Source: Acanthococcus lagerstroemiae
Lineage: Eukaryota; Arthropoda; Insecta; Hemiptera; Eriococcidae
Direction: 5' to 3'
Length of the DNA: 64,000 nucleotides
Assembly: GCA_031841125.1 (NCBI GenBank)
Contig: CM063112.1
Span: 25,446,603-25,510,602, forward strand
Shown: one piece after another, positions 43,901-55,430 of the stretch
Numbering within the stretch: position 1 is the stretch's first letter
Layout of the letters: every line of letters begins with the position of its first letter
Notes under the pieces: model-generated
Database searches by the model: none
What the model was told of the DNA's origin: nothing
Seen by the model: the letters and a program-made list of their open reading frames with translations, nothing else
Made by a program: the position numbers and the translations under genes

Positions 43901-46030
43901 AACGAGCACGAAAGCGTATGTTACCTTTCCTCCCGTCTCTACTCGTTTTTCCACACCCAAGCTTGTATATTAAGAGAGCTATCATCCCCACTCCCTCTAA
44001 CCTTAGATACAAAACATTTAGATATATGTTTTGATGAATTATTCTGGAATTAAAGTATAGCAAGAATGATTAAGAAGAGGTATAGCTTATGGTACTATCC
44101 AGGGTACTGAATTCATTTTTGTTACGAGTGTGAAGCAAAATTAAATTGTGGCTGAGTACTAGAGAAGAGGAAAACCAAAAATTTCATAAAGCGTAATAAG
44201 GGCTACGATTTCTCAGATCTCCAGATCGCTGATCCATTTCCGAAATTTATCTGACGCCAACAGAGAAATTGAGGCACTGAGGGTGGACAGGAAAAGCATA
44301 ATGAAGATGAACACAAACACAGTATGACCATCATTTCAGGGATTTCAAAGATGACTTCGTTTTAAATGTTAAGTGAACCATAACACCTCTAATAATTATG
44401 AAATTGACGTGCATAAGGTGAAGGGATAGATGTAAAAATAAAGATGAAAATCACAATACGGGAACCACTTCAAATGTTCCAAAGGTAACTGAATTCGTTT
44501 TCGATGTTATTTCATTCTAGCTTATGGAAATGGTGGCTTCTGGGGGGAGAGAACACAGAAATTAGTATGATGTAAAGCACAATGCGCATATCATCTCTGG
44601 GGGGGGGGGCTACTATTCAGGGTTCAACGGACCGTGAAAACAAAATCAAGATACCAAAATTGAAAGGATGGGGTACAAAGTACAAAAAGGCAAATGACGA
44701 TTACAATACGGATATCAGTTTTGAGAGGCCAAAGGCACCACTCATTCGTGTCAATGACCTTAACGTAAACCAGAGATTAAAGCATCTAGGGGAGACGGCA
44801 TAGATTATTACAACAATCAGCGGTAGTTTCAACTTTTTCCTAGTAGTTGGGGGGGGGGGAGAGATCATACATTTTTGAAATTCTGTCAGGCGTATTTTGT
44901 TTTGTACAACTCGTTCAGGATTGCCCAAGATTATTCCTACAGCTTTTCCTGATTTGTTTATGATTATTAGCATTTTGTATCTTTTACTGCTGAGTATACA
45001 TGAGCGAAAACCGTAACGCCCACCCCCTGACACGTTCCTGTTTGTACCAAATGTTTGGGTTTTACCATTTCCCAGCATGGAGCGGAGCAAGCACATAAAA
45101 TGTTACAGGAATTTAATTTTGGACGAAAGTCAGAAGCTTTATAAATCTGGCGTAGCCGGAAGTTGGAAGAGAAACTTTGGAACTAATTTTTTAGTTAGCT
45201 GATGCTACAAATTCCATTGGACATTTGACCCCTTGGGTCCTAAAACCAAAATTTCGATTTCGAAGTGTGACCAAATGACTTCACTTAATAAATTGAAAGT
45301 AGTTTTGAAACAGAATTGTTCGAGTTGCTGATTTTGAAAATGTCATCAGATTCTTTCATCCGAGTCCGACTTGGGCTTCAAATTTTTCCCTTGAAGTGGG
45401 CAAAATCGACTTACCCTCCGAAACGCAAACCAGGTAACCAAAATCATGATTTTTTTTTCTTTCTTTCTTTTTGGATGAAGATATTGTCTCAGTCTGCCTT
45501 TTGACAATTTTTGCTTTGTCCTCAACCGATTTGGACTCTGGTAAATATGAAAATGAAAATTCGAAATTCCTCAATTTAAAATTGGATTACGGGACATCGA
45601 ATGGAGCAAGTTGGAAATCTGCAACGATAAAAACCGAATAATTCGTTCACTTTGGAAGGTTTATTATAATGAATGTAGCCATTCTGAGGTCTCTGATATA
45701 GTTTTCCAGTCGCTGGAATGAGTTGCTAAGTGGGGGAAAACATTTGCATTCGTTCCAATGAGTTTTAAAAACTAGTAAAGTAAAACCGTTTCGTTTCTCC
45801 TCGATTTACAGGCATGTTTTAAAAGATGGTTGAACAATTCGTCCGTTCTATCTCAGTTCCAGTATTTCACTTTTGGAGGAGTAGCTGGAACTTCCTGTAA
45901 TGATGAAATGAAGATTTTCTAGTTGTGAAGAGAATAAAAATACAATTTTGGAAACATTTTTTTTTAGAGAAGCCTGACATTACTCAGTGTGAATACAGCT
46001 GGCTCCTGACGTAATATAACTGACGAGCAC
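40931..46030. other. Unannotated intronic DNA with an AAT microsatellite
   Basis: An (ATA)n run lies at about 42413-42440. Many G or C homopolymers occur (42355-42368, 43311-43320, 44600-44610, 44850-44859), but no element ends were fixed. Reading frames here do not resemble proteins. Confidence 0.4.
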
Positions 46031-46251
46031 TTTTTCTTCTTCTAATTTTACTCTCAACCCGAGCCCTGAAATCCGCCCTTTCGAGCATTACCTCAGAGAC
46101 GTCGAGGAGCCTGTTAGGACTGCATTAGCTCTCTTCACTTCTTGCCGAAAAACCGGCCTAGGTCGAAATGTAGCGAGTTGCTACGGGGGCTCGAAGCCGG
46201 GACCTTCGGATTCCGAGACCAGCGTGACATCCACTCGGCCAACCAGACCCC
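46031..46251 (-). mobile_element. tRNA-derived SINE, copy 1
   Basis: Read on the minus strand, the head has a Pol III A box, TGGCCGAGTGG (46231-46241), and a degraded B box, GGCTTCGAGCC (46188-46198), spaced as in a tRNA. A body follows that matches 60451-60668 nearly end to end, including GTAGCAACTCGCTAC and AATGCTCGAAAGGGCGGATT. It ends in an A/G-rich tail. The tRNA-like head resembles a Ser/Leu-type tRNA (GCCGAGTGG). Confidence 0.88.
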
Positions 46252-46940
46252 TCAACTAATGAGCAACTATTCAAATCAATGTGTCTACAAGAATGGGAAA
46301 ATATAAATTCCTGACTTCTTCCAAACTTTTTTTTTCTCTTCTTTAAACCTTTACAGCATAGACAGTTATATTTATGTTTATATACTAGGTACTAGACGCT
46401 GTGGTTAAAATGAACTGAAATTTGAAGTTGATATTATTCAATGCACAGTTTTTATTTGTAGAATACGACTCTAGGGAGTGCTGAAGTAAAATTAAACGAC
46501 GAGAAAAACTATCCGTGAGTTCATTCTTTGTTTTTTCCAAACTTCTTAAAAATATTGTTTAATTTTCTGCCAAACTTTCCAAATTTACCAAACCTGTAGA
46601 CACCTTGCAAATTCGAACCACATTCATCGTAATTTCAGTTTGCTAGGTCAATTACATACCTCCGACTGGAGTGCTGAACAACAACATGTACCAAGAAAAT
46701 GAACATCGGGAACATTACGTACTGTAATCTGGGATAACAATGAACAGATACCAGAAGATTCTGCGGTAGCATAATCGGGACTTACCTGGAACAAAAGAAA
46801 AAACATATACATAAATCACTGGACTTAAATTGAGTTTTCATAGTTAGATACTAGTATTACATTTGTCGACTGCAGAAAACCACACAGAAAAATCGAGAAT
46901 GCTTTTAAATATCATAATAAATTTGACAGGACTGCATCTG
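46252..46940. other. Unannotated intronic DNA
   Basis: No feature recognised. Confidence 0.35.
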
Positions 46941-46944
46941 TGCT

Positions 46945-47195
46945 TCTGTGCCCCGTGACTGGAACACGCTACAGCACGGAATAACTTCTGGTTCAGATCC
47001 GAAGATCGCACTAGGTGGAGCGTATGGCAATACACACATGCCAAAGTGGCTTCCTGAACACCATGGCCTCGGAAACTACCCTTTCGAGTATCGCATCAGT
47101 CACCAGAGGAACGTATTGAGGCTGGCCCGAGCCCTCCTTTCACCTGAGTTCATTCTTATCACCATTCCCATACTTGTTAACAAAAAGTTGAAACT
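46945..47195 (+). pseudogene. Possible PIF/Harbinger transposase fragment
   Basis: The frame 46948-47208 contains 'KWLPEHHGLGNYPFEYRISH' followed by 'QRNVLRLARALLSPEF' and 'IPILVN'. It resembles the Harbinger (DDE_Tnp_4) end region, usually (F)NY(R)LSRARRVVENAFG.L..RFR. The catalytic Glu in 'ENAFG' is not evident. The match is short, so the call is tentative; a non-coding frame is the alternative. Confidence 0.45.
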
Positions 47196-47220
47196 TGATT
47201 CCACATAAATCAATATAAAG

Positions 47221-47565
47221 ATGAAATACGCCTCTCGTGTCAAAAAATTATTTTTCACTTCCTTGGCAGTTCTTATAGAAAAGAGTACGATTTTTCGAAA
47301 ATAAATCGCAGCTTCCTATCTTCAAAAGTTTTTTCACAAATTGCATTTGATCTGGTATCATGAAATGTGCCTCTTGCGTCAAAAAATTATTTTTCACTTT
47401 CTTGGCAATTCTTATAGAGAAAAGTTCACTTTTTTAAATGAAACAAATCGCAGTTTCCTATCTTTATTAGTTTTCCCACAAATTGCACTTGTGACCTGGA
47501 ATCATGAAATGTGCTTCTCGTGTCAAAAATCATTTTTCACTTTTCTCGATTTCTGGATTTCATCT
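47221..47565 (+). repeat. Three tandem copies of a ~140-bp unit
   Basis: Units start at ATGAAAT near 47221, 47360 and 47504 (139 and 144 bp apart). Shared blocks are GCCTCTCGTGTCAAAAAATT, ATTTTTCACTTTCTTGGCA, TTCTTATAGA, AAATCGCAGTTTCCTATCTT and CACAAATTGCA. The third copy is incomplete. Confidence 0.9.
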
Positions 47566-47859
47566 CGCAGTATTTCTGGATTACATTTTCGATAACACAG
47601 TTCCACAAAAAACTGGATAAAATTGTTTCTTTTTGTTCATCTTGAAGACATGACTCTAATATCTGTGAATGGTCTGACGTGAAATTTCCATCTAAATTAT
47701 TCTTACACAAGGTATGTGAACTATGAATGTTTGTTTGAATCTGACTTATAGATAAATGCCTGACCCGTTGGTGACAAACTGAAAATGTATGTTTTGGTGT
47801 TCAAAAGTGTAGCAACATTCGCCACTATCCTGCACTTGACCAATATTTCCTTGAGGTTG

Positions 47860-48228
47860 GAGTAAGATGTTGAGAAGTATCCTCAACATAAAATTAAAAG
47901 ATCGAATAGCAATATCGGAAATAAGAAGACATCAGGTATATAATCAAGAAAAATAAATTCAGGTATGCGGGTCATTTAGCGAGAGGAAAGGAAATCTGGC
48001 ATAAAAATATGATAGAGTGGACGCCTTGGGACTTCAAAAGAACCAAAGGTAGACCGGCGACTAGATGATGGGGTGAAATATCAAGAGTAGTGGGTACCCC
48101 ATGGCACTGTATGGCCCAAAATCTTTCGATATGGAGGCGGATAACGGAGGCTTATGTCTTAAGTTGGGCAGACTAGTAGCGTCTTACCTACTAGTCAAAG
48201 CTGTATTAATAAATAAATAAATAAGCAT
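47860..48228 (+). pseudogene. RTE-like LINE 3' end in the dpp intron
   Basis: The frame reads 'LKDRIAISEIR' (about 47897), 'RYAGHLARGKEIWHKNMIEW', 'KRTKGRPATR', and 'MAQNLSIWRRITEAYVLSWA' with stops. This is the conserved GH.AR ... GRP..RW.(D/E)I ... W EAY ending of RTE-type ORF2. A TAATAAATAAATAAATAA tail closes it at about 48228. Confidence 0.85.
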
Positions 48229-48258
48229 TTGAGAATCTACAAACAGGCTGACACAAAT

Positions 48259-48842
48259 TTGACTATGTATTACTGTCGATTTCGAGTCGACTCAGTAATC
48301 TACCCAGAATCAACTACACATGAACGTCGACATCGAGTCAATATTCGGTCGACATTGATGATGACGCTTCAGAATTTTTGACGATTCGAAGTCGACAGCG
48401 AAATGGTAAAATCAAATTGTTATCTGTAGTAGACATTGAGTGGGTTCTACTCGTACATTCAGCACTGCAATTCGACTAGGAAGTTGATAACAAAACGGAG
48501 TAGAAATGAAGTAGTAGGTGGTATGGTTTTTCATTTGACTGCATTTCGACTTTTCAGTCGACGGCTAAATTAAGTAGCACGGTATGGTTTCAAAATCGAC
48601 TGGCTTTCGACTTCAAGTTGATGGCAAAATCAAGTAGAAATTGTGTAGCACGTATGACTCGAAATTCGACTGCTTTTCGACTCGAATTCGACGGCGAAAT
48701 GGAGTCGAAATTGAGTAGCGAGAAATAGTTTGAAATTTGACTGCATAACGACTCGAGGTCGATGTCGCATTCCAGTCGACTTCGGGTCGACACTACCTAA
48801 CGACTCCAAGTCGACTCAAAATCGACGGTCGACATAGTTCAA
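48259..48842. repeat. TCGA-rich tandem repeat with inverted ends
   Basis: Diverged units of about 70 bp, clearest at 48520-48780, share 'TCGACTGC(A/T)TTTCGACT' + 'CGAATTCGACGGC' + '(A)AAATCAAGTAG'. The two ends are inverted: TGACTATGTATTACTGTCGAT on the left (20 bases of it match in order) and the complement of ATCGACGGTCGACATAGTTCA on the right. TCGA and GTCGAC words are extremely dense. It ends about 170 bp before the dpp acceptor. No target duplication was found. Confidence 0.8.
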
Positions 48843-48879
48843 CGGTGCATGACTGACCATTGCCTGGAATAAGGTGTTA

Positions 48880-48975
48880 GCCTAGTCTCGTGTTATCAAA
48901 ACCCCTTAAATATCCGAACCTTCATCACAATAATGTTAAGATAATTAAGGTAGCCTAGTCTCGTGCCATCGCACC
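48880..48975. repeat. Short direct repeat before the dpp acceptor
   Basis: TAGCCTAGTCTCGTG occurs at about 48881 and 48953, roughly 72 bp apart, and GTTAGCC/GGTAGCC precedes each. Its meaning is unknown; the second copy lies about 45 bp before the splice acceptor. Confidence 0.6.
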
Positions 48976-49013
48976 GAATTCTAACCGCGACTTGTGTGCT
49001 TCTTCTGTTGCAG

Positions 49014-49882
49014 AATCGCCGATAGACTCGAGATTCCTCCACAGCCACACATTAAGGCTGTTTTTCAATTTGACGGATTTCCCGGCAAACGAGATCGTCA
49101 CCTCGTCTGAAATGAGGTTAACTATAGTTCCAAATGAAAACTGTAGTAGAGACTGTAGTCATCAGCGTGTTGACGTTTATGATTTAGTACAACCCGGCAT
49201 TAAAGGGAAAAGTAAACCAATCAAGAGGATGGTGGACACGAAACTAGTAAATACGTCAGACGCGACGGTTGTAAGCTTGGACGTGTTACCAGCAACTGAA
49301 AGGTGGTTAACGGATCACCGTAGCAATTTCGGCTTATTGATAGAGGTACGATCGCCGACAGGCGATAAGGTCGCGTCTCCTTACGTGCGATTAAAGCGAT
49401 CACCGGAGCAGGACGACGACCAGCGCTGGAACGCAGCGCAACCCTTACTGTTCGTGTACTCGGAGGACCCGAAGGTGAGGAAACCGACCCTCACCGACTG
49501 GAGCCAGCTGAAGAGGAGAAAAAGAAGCAGCGGCAGCGCGCAGCCCAAAGGCAGAAGGCGCGACCGCAACGAGTGCCGCAGACACCCACTACAGGTGGAA
49601 TTCGATCGAGTCGGCTGGGAGGATTGGATTGTCGCGCCGACCCACTATGACGCGTATTACTGCGCCGGAAACTGTCCAACCGAACTTGGAGACCATTTGA
49701 ATGCGACCAATCACGCGGTCATCCAGTCACTTGTCCACTCCGTGTACCCAATGGCCATTCCAAAGTCGTGTTGCGTGCCGACCGCCTTCTCGCCCCTATC
49801 GATACTCTACAGGGACGATACCGGCAAAGTAACTTTGAAAAATTATCGGGAAATGGTGGTCGAAAGTTGCGGATGTCGGTAA
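49014..49882 (+). CDS. dpp: Decapentaplegic (BMP2/4-type TGF-beta ligand), second coding exon
   Basis: Codes for residues 90-378, ending at TAA 49880-49882. The propeptide continues with 'ESPIDSRF' and '[14 protein letters not shown]'. Two furin-type sites are visible: RLKR at 215-218 and RRKR at 257-260. Cleavage at the second gives a 118-residue ligand with a basic N-terminal stretch ([12 protein letters not shown]) suited to heparan-sulphate binding. The cystine knot has all seven cysteines (277, 306, 310, 342, 343, 375, 377) in 'YYCAGNCP', 'PKSCCVPT' and 'ESCGCR'. Conserved 'GWEDWIVAP' and '[10 protein letters not shown]' place it in the BMP2/4/Dpp group rather than the Gbb/BMP5-8 or activin groups. 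Possible N-glycosylation sites are N108, N169 and N319; the last is conserved in BMPs. No frameshift or missing key residue was seen. Confidence 0.97.
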
Positions 49883-50049
49883 GAGCAGCCCCGACCGGGT
49901 ATCCTTCGCAAGGGGAAAAAATTTCGTATTCAGCTAGTCTTTGCCCAGTGCTTATCATTTAACGCTGTGATGTCACACATTAAAACGTTATGGATAAGTA
50001 TACTATTTATTTATGATAAGCCGACGATACATTTACCGCTAATATTATC
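49883..50049 (+). promoter_or_regulatory. dpp 3' UTR, start
   Basis: Directly follows the stop codon. An ATTTATTTA motif at 50005-50013 resembles an AU-rich instability element. No AATAAA was found here; ATTAAA at about 49979 is a weak candidate poly(A) signal. The transcript may run on past the antisense LINE that starts near 50050. Confidence 0.4.
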
Positions 50050-51490
50050 TATTATGGTTGAGGTCGGGGGTAGCGCCATAATGGTCCGACTTCTATTTTG
50101 AATTCATCGCACCAACGCGTCACTGGCCTTCCCGCCGATCTTTTCCTCCCGTATGGCACCTATTCCTCTACTTTCCTTACCCATCTTCCCTCTTTTTGGC
50201 TGTTAATATGCCCCGCGTATTCCCATTTAAGTTTCTTGGTGCGATATTCTATTCCAATTAGTCCAGCCTTTTCCCTTATTGCTGTACTTTTTATCCTATC
50301 ACTCCTTGTTACTTTTAACATACTTCTCTCCATTGCTTATTGCGTATTTCTTAATTTGTTAATTTCTGGCTTCGTCAAAGCTCAGCATTGGGTACCATAC
50401 GTTAGGAGTAGACTTGTATAGCTTTCCCACACCTTTGTTTTCAATTTTCCCCTTATAAATCTCTCTAAGCAGCCAATAATTTTTCCACCCTTTCTTTATT
50501 CTCATGCTGAATTCCCTATCCCGTCTATTTTTGAAAGATATTATTTGGCTCAGATACATCGCTTCATCTTTCAACTTCTGTATCTTTTTCTCCCAATTAA
50601 TGTCCAATCCTGCTTTTTTGCTTTTCTGATACAGCTCTTCTCCTAACTGCTGTATTTCTTCTACTAAATTAGCAATAACCGAAACGTAAATTAATTAAAA
50701 ATAGTTTCCATCTATTCTTATCCCTTTCTATTCCCAGTTCAATCCCCTGAAAATTTCCTCTAACGCCCTATTAAATAGATTAGGGAGAGTGGATCGCCTA
50801 GCCTTACCCCTCTCTCGATTTAGAATCTTTCCTCTACTTTATCCGTCTTTACATAGGCTTCGGGCCCTTCATACATATTTTTGATAATTCTGATGTATTT
50901 TGGATTTATCCCCTATTTCTACAAAGCCCCCCCCCCCGCCCCCATAGGAAATTGTGCTCCATCGTGTGGAAAGCTTTCTTAAAGCTGATGAAGAGGAGGA
51001 AACCTGCTAGATTGTGTTCGTTTGATTTCCCTATAATTGGGTGTATTATAAAGATGTGATCGATAGTTGATCTATCTTTTCTAAAACCTATGCTTGTTCC
51101 CTCCCCTGTTCAGAATCTAGTTGGGGATACAGACATACTTTCATACATTTGGAAAAGAGTTTACAGATGTTGAATGTTAGACTATTGGTCTATTTCATCT
51201 TTCTCCCCCTTTTTTGATTATCACTATAATTTCCGCCATTTTCCATTGCTTTGGTGCCTCCTCTTCATCTACGATTCGGTTAAATAATTATGTGAGAGGC
51301 TGGGTTAATTCGATAGTAAAATCCTTAAGTAGCTCATTTTCGATCAGATCGGGTCCCCCATTTTGTCTGTTTTTATTTTATTCATTACCGCTTCGACCTT
51401 CCTCCCTAAAATTCTTGGGACCTTCTCTTCATTTTTTCCTCTCTCTTAATTTTGATTTGGGTTCTCCCCGACCTCGTTCCCCGGTTACAG
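50050..51490 (-). pseudogene. RTE-like LINE reverse transcriptase, antisense, behind dpp
   Basis: On the minus strand from about 51490, decayed frames include 'GGPDLIENELLK' and 'LFNRIVDEEEAPKQWKMAEI', followed by the end of the reverse transcriptase. A frame at 50607-50359 reads 'DINWEKKIQKLKDEAMYLSQ', 'IISFKNRRDREFSMRIKKGW'. This is the YLG..I...N....EI..RI..GW segment of RTE-type ORF2. Stops and shifts are frequent. It may belong to the same family as the ORF1/endonuclease piece at 24520-26420. Its insertion close behind dpp may have split the 3' UTR. Confidence 0.75.
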
Positions 51491-52480
51491 GTAGTATAAA
51501 TATTACACGAAAAAATATGGCATTGTAAAGTACCTATACACATCGTTTCAAGGTATAATCTCTACGTTTTTTTCTGTCGGTTATACGTTTCGTATTTTAG
51601 CCTAATCGTGGCTTGCATTTTGTTTTTTCTTACACATGTATATTTTTTTCAATGTTTCCCTCAACCGTAGGCTAACAGTGTGTACAGTTGTTTTTATTCT
51701 GTCGAGTATAATGTAAAAATTTTGGTCGTCGCATGTTCTCGAATGTTTGCATAAATCAGCGTGCGTAAAACGCTGTTTTAACTAATGTAGACAAAAAACA
51801 AACAAACAAACAAACAAACAAAAAATAGATAGCATCATCTCCATTTTGGTCGTTTGAAAGGTGTACAACGTTTGCAAGCTGGCATTTTCATGTTACCACT
51901 TCTCAGATGTGTAAAAAAGTTTGTGAAGTTGGCCGTGTTAGGCTTGTATATTTCGATCCTTTCTTTTCTTTCAGATTATTAGCAGTAGGATTTCAAATTT
52001 CTTATATTGTGTTTGTGTATATACTGTCGCTTGCAAACTGCGCCTGGTGCTGATGGATATGTTCCATCGTTCGAATTTTAGTAGGATTTTGTTAACTCGA
52101 TTAACTGTCCGTAAAGGAGTAGGTTGCCTCTCATTCGTGACGAGATATGTTGGTCTTGTCTTTGAATATTCAAAATGAATCGATGCTATTCCGAAGTTCA
52201 TTTGCAGAAGCGCAATAAGAGGAAAAGCTTAACCTGCCTCCCAATGATTCCAGGGCTAGGATTGAGAGAAAAATTAGAAAAAAAAAGAGAAAATCCTTCA
52301 ACAGCCGAACCTCCCCCCCAACAAAAAAAAACTGAAAAAGGACGCGAACGAAAGAATTTCTAGCATAAATTTGATCTTGTCAGCTCTAGCTCCACTCCAA
52401 ATTATTGGCGCTTACAGTTACTCCCAGTGGCTGACCGGTTCCCCTGAATACAATTTGAGTAAACAGCAGGTACCGAAGCG
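51491..52480. other. Unannotated DNA, possibly distal dpp 3' UTR
   Basis: T-rich, non-repetitive sequence apart from an (ACAA)n run at 51797-51830. No reading frame resembles a protein. It could be the displaced distal 3' UTR of dpp; this is inference from position only. Confidence 0.3.
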
Positions 52481-55430
52481 ACTTTGTAGCGGGAGAAAAA
52501 GGAATTAAAGCCCAAATTGTCTCGCTGAAAATGGCAATTTTACCAACTGAGAACCCGATTATGCAAACTAGCATTTCTAAACCTGCCAAGTTCGAAAAAA
52601 GAAAGGATAAAACAAGTCAACAACTTTTCAGATTTTGCCACCTACAGATCCAATTTGGCCAACTTTAGGACAATTAATACCCTCATACCACTCCCCCCAT
52701 TCCATGCAGCCCCCCTCCCTGATAGGAGAGGTCTCAGTCCTGCGGAAATTTTAGAAAAAGCCTCCAACACGAGTGATTTTCATACCGAAACAACTTTTTT
52801 TGGGAAAATCAGTGATAGAACACCCAAATGTTTTAATCAAAAATTTCAGTTTTGTCAACTAGGAACCCGGCTACATAAACTAGTGTTTTTAACATTGACT
52901 AACCAAATGAAAGAAGGACAAAAAATCAACACTTTCCAGATTTTTTCACCTATGGATCCAATGTTTCCAACTGTAAGACAATTTAGCCGTAATAGTCGTC
53001 AACTGACGGTAACATCTGAGAAGAGATTCGCCCCAATACCCATTCCTCTTTGCTTTTCCCACAGGAAGATGGTTGGTCTTCGAGACTTTAGGGAAAAACA
53101 AATCACCAATTAGGAAAGATTTTCGTACCATGATTCCATTAGGAGAAGTAGTAGAAGAAATCCTAAATTTCCATACTAGAAATGTCCATTTTACCAACTG
53201 AAAATCCGATTGCGTGACATTTCTGACATCGAATCGTTAAAAAATGGGAAGAATAAACAAAGAAAAAAAATTTTAATTTTCAAACTTTACCAACGGTGAA
53301 ATAGTTTTGCCACACATTTGTCGCCAACTGAAGAAAAACCTTCCTGAAGGGACTCACCCAACCACCAGTTTTTCATTTTGTTGTGGTGCCACCCGAGAAA
53401 ATGGTGGGTAGTCTTGATGACATTTTGGAGAGAAGAAAATGAACTCTTCGCATTGCTGGCGTCAACCTTGATGCAACCCTCCCTAAATCCAGATTTTCGA
53501 CTGGAGGCAGGTCTCTGTAATTCGTGATGGGTTAGGTCTATTGCCCACAAAATAGAATATAGCCACCTTCGTCTTCCCTCTATTAATAGAACCTTTTTAC
53601 AATCTGGACAGTGAGATGAGACAAACCAAAGTGACTTGGAGACCTAATTTTTTAAATTACAAAATGTGAAACCTTAATATTTTTTGAAATCATCCACCAA
53701 AAGAAAGGATTTTTGCTCGTCGAATAGAATTTACAAACAATTTTGAAACCCGCAAGGAAATAAATTACAAATTCTAAATTTTAGGGTTGAATGTAAGATC
53801 TTTTACTACTTTGGACTTTTTAAATCACCTTTCTCAAGAAAATTTAAGAAAAGTTTGTTAGCTTAAAATAGAACAAAAAAAGTGCAATAGCACGGTTAGG
53901 CATGCTTCTTGAATAGTTTTTGTAATTAATTTTAAATGGTGTGGGAGGGGGCAAACTACATAGATGAACAGAATGCGAAATCGTTTTGTAAGTCCTAGGA
54001 TGCCTGAATTCATACTAGAAAATATTTTCTTTCAACCCACTCGAAATTGACTAAGTAACTGGCCAGAGTTGGGAAGGGACAGGAACTGGAAATGAAAACT
54101 GACAAGATTCGCCTGTTGCTTTCTAGACTTTCGTTCACTTTTGAAAGTGTTTTCATTTCCTATTGGAGATTGGAATTCAGGGGGAGCTAGGTGGAAGAAC
54201 TTTTCTTCACAAATTACTACAAGTTTCGCAAGGTTTTTTCAACTGGAGTAGAAGAGGGGTCCGAACCAGTGCCACGGAATCTTCAGCGGGTAGCGGGCCA
54301 AAGGTGTCAAAAGTCATTTTAATTAATTTAAAAAACTTCTCATCTTAATTTTCCTGACTCATAGCTCTAATTTTTTAACTTTTCGGTACTTCTGTTGAAG
54401 GATAGGCTAACTGAAACATTTGGAGTTCAAACTGTGGGGCTCTAGGAGTAACGACGAAAGGAACTCGTACTCAAAAATGACGCCAAACTTGTTATAGATT
54501 AAGTATATCTTAGATTTATAAACACTTTCATTCATATTCATAATATTCCAGTCTTAGAACAGGAACTGAGTTTCTTATTGATTTTTTTAAATTTTGGGTG
54601 AAAGGGAAGGATCCCAAATTTATTTTGGTGAAAATGTCGGATTTAGTGAGAGCTCAACTTGACCAACTGGCGGAAATTTTTGAAACTGACAAGCAATAAG
54701 TAAATCAACACTTCTAGGATTTTACCAACTACGGATCCAGTTTTATCAACTGAGGAATAATTTTTCCAGATTTTCCACCTGATAAAAATGTTTGAAGGAA
54801 ACTCTTCACCATAGCTCAACCCCCTTTAGTACATACCTGTGCGAATCGAGGAGGGATTTTTTCATACTACATACCATATTTATCATAGACACCCTGTTCG
54901 ATTGTTCACTTTCTTTGGTTTTCACGTTTTTAATCAGGAGCGTACTGAAGCAAGTATTTAGGGAGGTGGGACCGAATTTTTTTCAAATCAAAATTTCAAC
55001 TTTACTTACTGGGAAGGGTCGGGTTGGAGTTACAAAACTCCTGTAGTGTCCATGTTTCCTAACTTCTCTTATTTCGCTAACTTAAAACTCGAAGTTACCA
55101 ACAAATTGGCATTTTTGATATCAGTAAGTAAAGAACAAGGAATTTTTCGAGGATCCGATTTCGCCAACTGAAAAGAACTGTAGAGAGTCCCCCCCCCCCA
55201 TTTCATAGGAACATATCGTGAGGGGCGAGCATATTTTTTCCAATTCAAAATGTATAGACCAGCGCGCAAAATGAAGAATTATTCTAATTCTGCTTGGTAA
55301 AGATGCAAAACAGCAAACTGGAGAAAATTTTGGAATCCAACTAAGCGCTCATTTTTTAGATGTCACCAAATGAGAATTCAGTTTTATCAGTAAACAGAAT
55401 TTGCCAACTTATGAAGATTGGTAGAAATTC
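52481..55430. repeat. Degenerate long-unit repeat with 'ACCAACTGA' motif
   Basis: Phrases such as 'TTTTACCAACTGAGAACCCG' recur at about 52537, 52849 and 53190 (312 and 341 bp apart). Each is followed at similar distance by 'TCAACACTTTCCAGATTTT' and a 'GGATCCAATTT..CCAACT' phrase. Related phrases reappear near 54660-54770, 55150 and 55330-55410. The copies are strongly diverged and interleaved with unrelated DNA. Confidence 0.55.

Larger units (their letters stand above)
36869..49013 (+). other. dpp coding intron, 12,145 bp, phase 1
   Basis: The donor GTGAGT at 36869 and acceptor TTCTTCTGTTGCAG ending at 49013 bracket the intron. Joining 36868 to 49014 makes a GAA codon and keeps the frame, giving 1,137 nt including stop. 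In Drosophila dpp the coding region is likewise split once within the propeptide. The intron is filled with MITEs, degenerate arrays, a SINE, a tandem repeat and LINE scraps, all listed separately. Confidence 0.9.

Noticed and set aside
43072..44034. Several 70-128-codon frames in the dpp intron
   Set aside because: No domain, biased composition, and overlapping frames on both strands.
47221..47565. Regular repeats considered as a CRISPR array
   Set aside because: Units are ~140 bp and adjacent, without short repeats alternating with unique spacers, and the genome is eukaryotic.
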